Source: Rhodobium gokarnense (GTDB lineage: Bacteria > Pseudomonadota > Alphaproteobacteria > Rhizobiales > Rhodobiaceae). From it: a stretch of 64,000 bases of DNA. A program made the translations under genes and the position numbers. Below the pieces are notes generated by a model. The model saw nothing but the letters and a program-made list of their open reading frames with translations, did no database searches and had not been told where the DNA came from. The DNA lies in the NCBI RefSeq assembly GCF_025961475.1, contig NZ_JAOQNS010000002.1, positions 310,001 to 374,000 on the forward strand, in the 5' to 3' direction. Position 1 is the stretch's first letter; each line of letters opens with the position of its first letter. This document shows, piece by piece, positions 62,152 to 64,000 of the stretch.

Positions 62152-63404
62152 TCCGCCCGGTTGGCATTGAAGCCATGAACGTCTTAGGCGGCATGGCCTT
62201 CCTCGACGTCCGCGAACTCTGCGACCATCGCGGCCTCGACATGCCGCGTTTTGAGAACCTGCTGATGCAGGAAAAGTCCGTCGCGCTGCCTTACGAGGAC
62301 CCGGTTACCTTCGCGGTCAACGCGGCGAAGCCCCTCATCGATGCCATGACGCCGGCGGAGCGCGCGCGCATCGAGATGGTTATCACCTGCACCGAATCCG
62401 GCATCGACTTCGGCAAGTCCCTCAGCACCTATCTGCACCGCTATCTGGAACTGCCCGCCAACTGCCGGCTCTTTGAAATAAAACAGGCCTGCTATTCCGG
62501 CGCTGCCGGTTTGCAGATGGCGGCAAACTTCGTTCTTTCAGGCACTTCGCCCGGGGGTAAGGCGCTGGTCGTCACCACCGACATCTCCCGCTTCGCGCTG
62601 GCCGACGCCAATGCGGTGCAGGAATGGGCCTATTCGGAGCCGAGTTCCGGGGCCGGTGCCGTCGCCATGGTCGTCTCCGATACCCCGCATATCCTCGCCC
62701 TCGATGCCGGCGCCTATGGCAACCATTCCTTCGAAGTGATGGACACCTGCCGGCCCGGACCGGACACCGAGGCCGGGGATGCCGATCTGTCGCTGATGGC
62801 CTATCTCGACTGCGCGGCCGGTGCCGTCGGGGATTACCTGCGGCGGGTCGAGGGCGCGGATTTCAGGGAGAGCTTTTCCCAGCTTTGCTTCCACACCCCC
62901 TTCGGCGGCATGGTGAAGGGCGCGCACAGGCATTTGATGCGCAAGCTCTACAAGGCCAAGCCCGACGAGATCGCCGCCGATTTCGAGGAAAGGCTCGGCC
63001 CCAGCCTTTCCTACGGCAAACGCGTCGGCAACACCGCCGGCGGTTCGGTCTTCGTCGCCCTTGCCGGCACCATCGATACGGCGGGGATTACGGAGCCCGT
63101 CCGCATCGGCCTTTTTTCCTACGGCTCCGGCTGCTGCTCGGAATTCCTTTCCGGCGTCGCCGGGCCTGAGAGCGCGGCGCGGCTGGGAGCCATGGGGATA
63201 TCCGAGGCCCTCCACAAGCGCTATCGGCTCTCCATCGCCGACTACGAGCGGCTGCTCGCCGGCGACGCAGTGGTGCGGTTCGGGACCAAGGATGCCGAGC
63301 TCGACCACCAGATCGTCCCCGGCGCCTGGCCGGCAGACGGCGCGGGAACGCGGCTTGTCCTCGACAAGGTGGTCGGCTACCACAGGCACTATATCTGGGT
63401 CTGA
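62148..63404 (+). CDS. HMG-CoA synthase-like enzyme of polyketide beta-branching
   Basis: 418 aa. AGGAG lies seven bases before ATG 62148. Catalytic residues of the HMGS family: Glu in VITCTESGIDFGKS, Cys in LFEIKQACYSGAAGLQ and His in CFHTPFGGMVKGAHR. Also FSYGSGCCSEFLSG. Such PksG/TaC-like enzymes condense acetyl-S-donor-ACP with a beta-keto intermediate on a PKS acceptor ACP, beginning a beta-methyl or related branch. Direct coupling to a donor ACP and KS downstream separates it from mevalonate-pathway HMGS. Confidence 0.93.
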   Translation: MIRPVGIEAMNVLGGMAFLDVRELCDHRGLDMPRFENLLMQEKSVALPYEDPVTFAVNAAKPLIDAMTPAERARIEMVITCTESGIDFGKSLSTYLHRYLELPANCRLFEIKQACYSGAAGLQMAANFVLSGTSPGGKALVVTTDISRFALADANAVQEWAYSEPSSGAGAVAMVVSDTPHILALDAGAYGNHSFEVMDTCRPGPDTEAGDADLSLMAYLDCAAGAVGDYLRRVEGADFRESFSQLCFHTPFGGMVKGAHRHLMRKLYKAKPDEIAADFEERLGPSLSYGKRVGNTAGGSVFVALAGTIDTAGITEPVRIGLFSYGSGCCSEFLSGVAGPESAARLGAMGISEALHKRYRLSIADYERLLAGDAVVRFGTKDAELDHQIVPGAWPADGAGTRLVLDKVVGYHRHYIWV

Positions 63405-63433
63405 CCGACCCCAGCGCAGCGGGCATAAAGAGG

Positions 63434-63691
63434 ATGGCACATCCCTTGGACAGCGACCAGATCGTCGACATCATCATTGGCGAAATCCGCGAAACCGTCC
63501 CGGAACTTGCCGATCGTCCCATCGGCCGTGCCGACTCCATGGCCGATCTCGGCGTCGATTCCATCGAGCGCTCCGAGATCATTCTGGCGACGCTCGAAGC
63601 CGTCGGCCTGAAGATCCCCATGGTCCAGCTCCACGGGCCGCGCAATATCGGCGAGCTCGCCGACCTCATCGATGCCAAGAAAAGCGGCTGA
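63434..63691 (+). CDS. Acyl carrier protein, donor ACP of the beta-branching cassette
   Basis: 85 aa. Phosphopantetheine attachment Ser in DLGVDSIERSEIIL, close to the (V/I)DSI(D/E)RxE(I/L) form typical of donor ACPs such as AcpK, and unlike the DSLxxVEL of fatty-acid ACPs. A C-terminal helix GPRNIGELADLIDA completes the four-helix fold. It should carry acetyl groups, made by decarboxylation of malonyl by the partner KS, to the HMGS. It lies 29 bp after the HMGS gene, and its end overlaps the ketosynthase gene by 20 bp. Confidence 0.93.
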   Translation: MAHPLDSDQIVDIIIGEIRETVPELADRPIGRADSMADLGVDSIERSEIILATLEAVGLKIPMVQLHGPRNIGELADLIDAKKSG

Positions 63692-64000
63692 CCCGATCCG
63701 CTTTGCGGGGATAGGCGTTGCCTCCGGCCTCGGCCATGGCAGGGCGGCGTTCCGGGAGGGCTTGTTCGCCGGCCGCAACGTCTTTTCCAAACTGACCCGT
63801 GAGGGGAGGGAGGCGCCCGAAGGCGAAGAACCCTTCCTCGGGGTGGAAATGCCCGAGCCGCCGCAAGTCTTGCCGCCACGGATCGCCCGCACCGCGACGC
63901 TGACCGGCCGGGTCGCCGCATCGGTACTGGCCGAGGCCTGGGAGGATGCCGGGCTCGACGCCATCGCCCCGGAGCGCATCGGCCTTGTCGTCGGCGGCAG
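63672..64000 (+). CDS. Ketosynthase-like enzyme, N-terminal part (3' partial)
   Basis: 109 codons from ATG 63672 up to the window edge. RFAGIGVASGLGHGRAAFRE and IGLVVGGS match the start of beta-ketoacyl synthases. The low similarity of the first strand (AGIGVASGLG instead of ITGxGxVTPxG) fits the PksF/TaK-type decarboxylating KS of HMGS cassettes, where the active Cys is replaced by Ser; that position lies outside the window. It starts inside the donor-ACP gene, so the two are translationally coupled. Confidence 0.8.
   Translation, partial: MPRKAADPIRFAGIGVASGLGHGRAAFREGLFAGRNVFSKLTREGREAPEGEEPFLGVEMPEPPQVLPPRIARTATLTGRVAASVLAEAWEDAGLDAIAPERIGLVVGG

Overview
The window is high-GC chromosomal DNA from an alphaproteobacterium, most likely of the order Hyphomicrobiales (Rhizobiales). 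The evidence is a complete tad/cpa pilus locus, the gene order rpmH-rnpA-yidC-engB-argB-nucleotidase-dapD-dapE-truA-fmt-def-rmuC (a backbone I recall from rhizobial genomes), and CtrA-like boxes in the pilus promoters. A flavocytochrome c sulfide dehydrogenase cassette suggests contact with reduced sulfur. I cannot name the genus.

Layout. (1) 1-0.9 kb: end of a PhnD-like binding protein. (2) 0.9-13.3 kb: tad/flp pilus locus. Two TadE/G-like pseudopilins and a secretin-N-like protein are on the minus strand. flp-cpaA-cpaB-cpaC-cpaD-cpaE-cpaF-tadB-tadC are on the plus strand. tadD is on the minus strand with its own terminator. (3) 13.3-18.8 kb: M17 aminopeptidase, MarR regulator, NlpC/P60 peptidase, 2-hydroxyacid dehydrogenase, RmuC. 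(4) 18.9-40.5 kb: the conserved backbone from def to rpmH, interrupted by extra modules: a FitAB/VapBC-type toxin-antitoxin pair between def and fmt, a cation antiporter, a glutamate-receptor-like channel and copper genes between dapE and dapD, and a sulfide dehydrogenase plus NapC-type cytochrome between argB and engB. (5) 41-45.3 kb: TVP38 protein, MerA-like oxidoreductase, orphan histidine kinase, tRNA-Arg(ACG). (6) 45.6-57.3 kb: a seven-gene phospho-signalling and protease island. It encodes two Ser/Thr kinases, a PP2C phosphatase, three FHA proteins (one fused to a trypsin-like protease, one to a vWA domain) and a caspase-like protease with peptidoglycan-binding domains. (7) 57.4-64 kb: the start of a polyketide cluster: discrete trans-acyltransferase, Sfp-type PPTase, a probable phosphopantetheine hydrolase of PptH type, FkbM methyltransferase, P450, HMG-CoA-synthase-like enzyme, donor ACP and the N-terminus of a ketosynthase. 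The last three form a beta-branching cassette.

How the parts work together. In the pilus locus, prepilin peptidase CpaA matures Flp, CpaF/TadB/TadC assemble it, and CpaC with CpaD and CpaB form the outer-membrane channel. In region 6, the membrane topologies suggest that extracytoplasmic sensors (a vWA protein, a trypsin-like protease and a kinase ectodomain) connect through FHA domains to cytoplasmic kinases and a phosphatase, with the caspase-like enzyme as a possible output. In region 7, the PPTase would load carrier proteins, the trans-AT would supply malonyl units, and donor ACP, decarboxylating KS and HMGS would install a beta-methyl-type branch. The enoyl-CoA hydratases and modular PKS genes would lie beyond the right edge.

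Small-scale structure includes two 174-bp MITE-like repeats with matching ends, a 137-bp palindromic repeat, a 99-bp tandem duplication after argB, operator-like palindromes upstream of the toxin-antitoxin and sulfide genes, and several intrinsic terminators.
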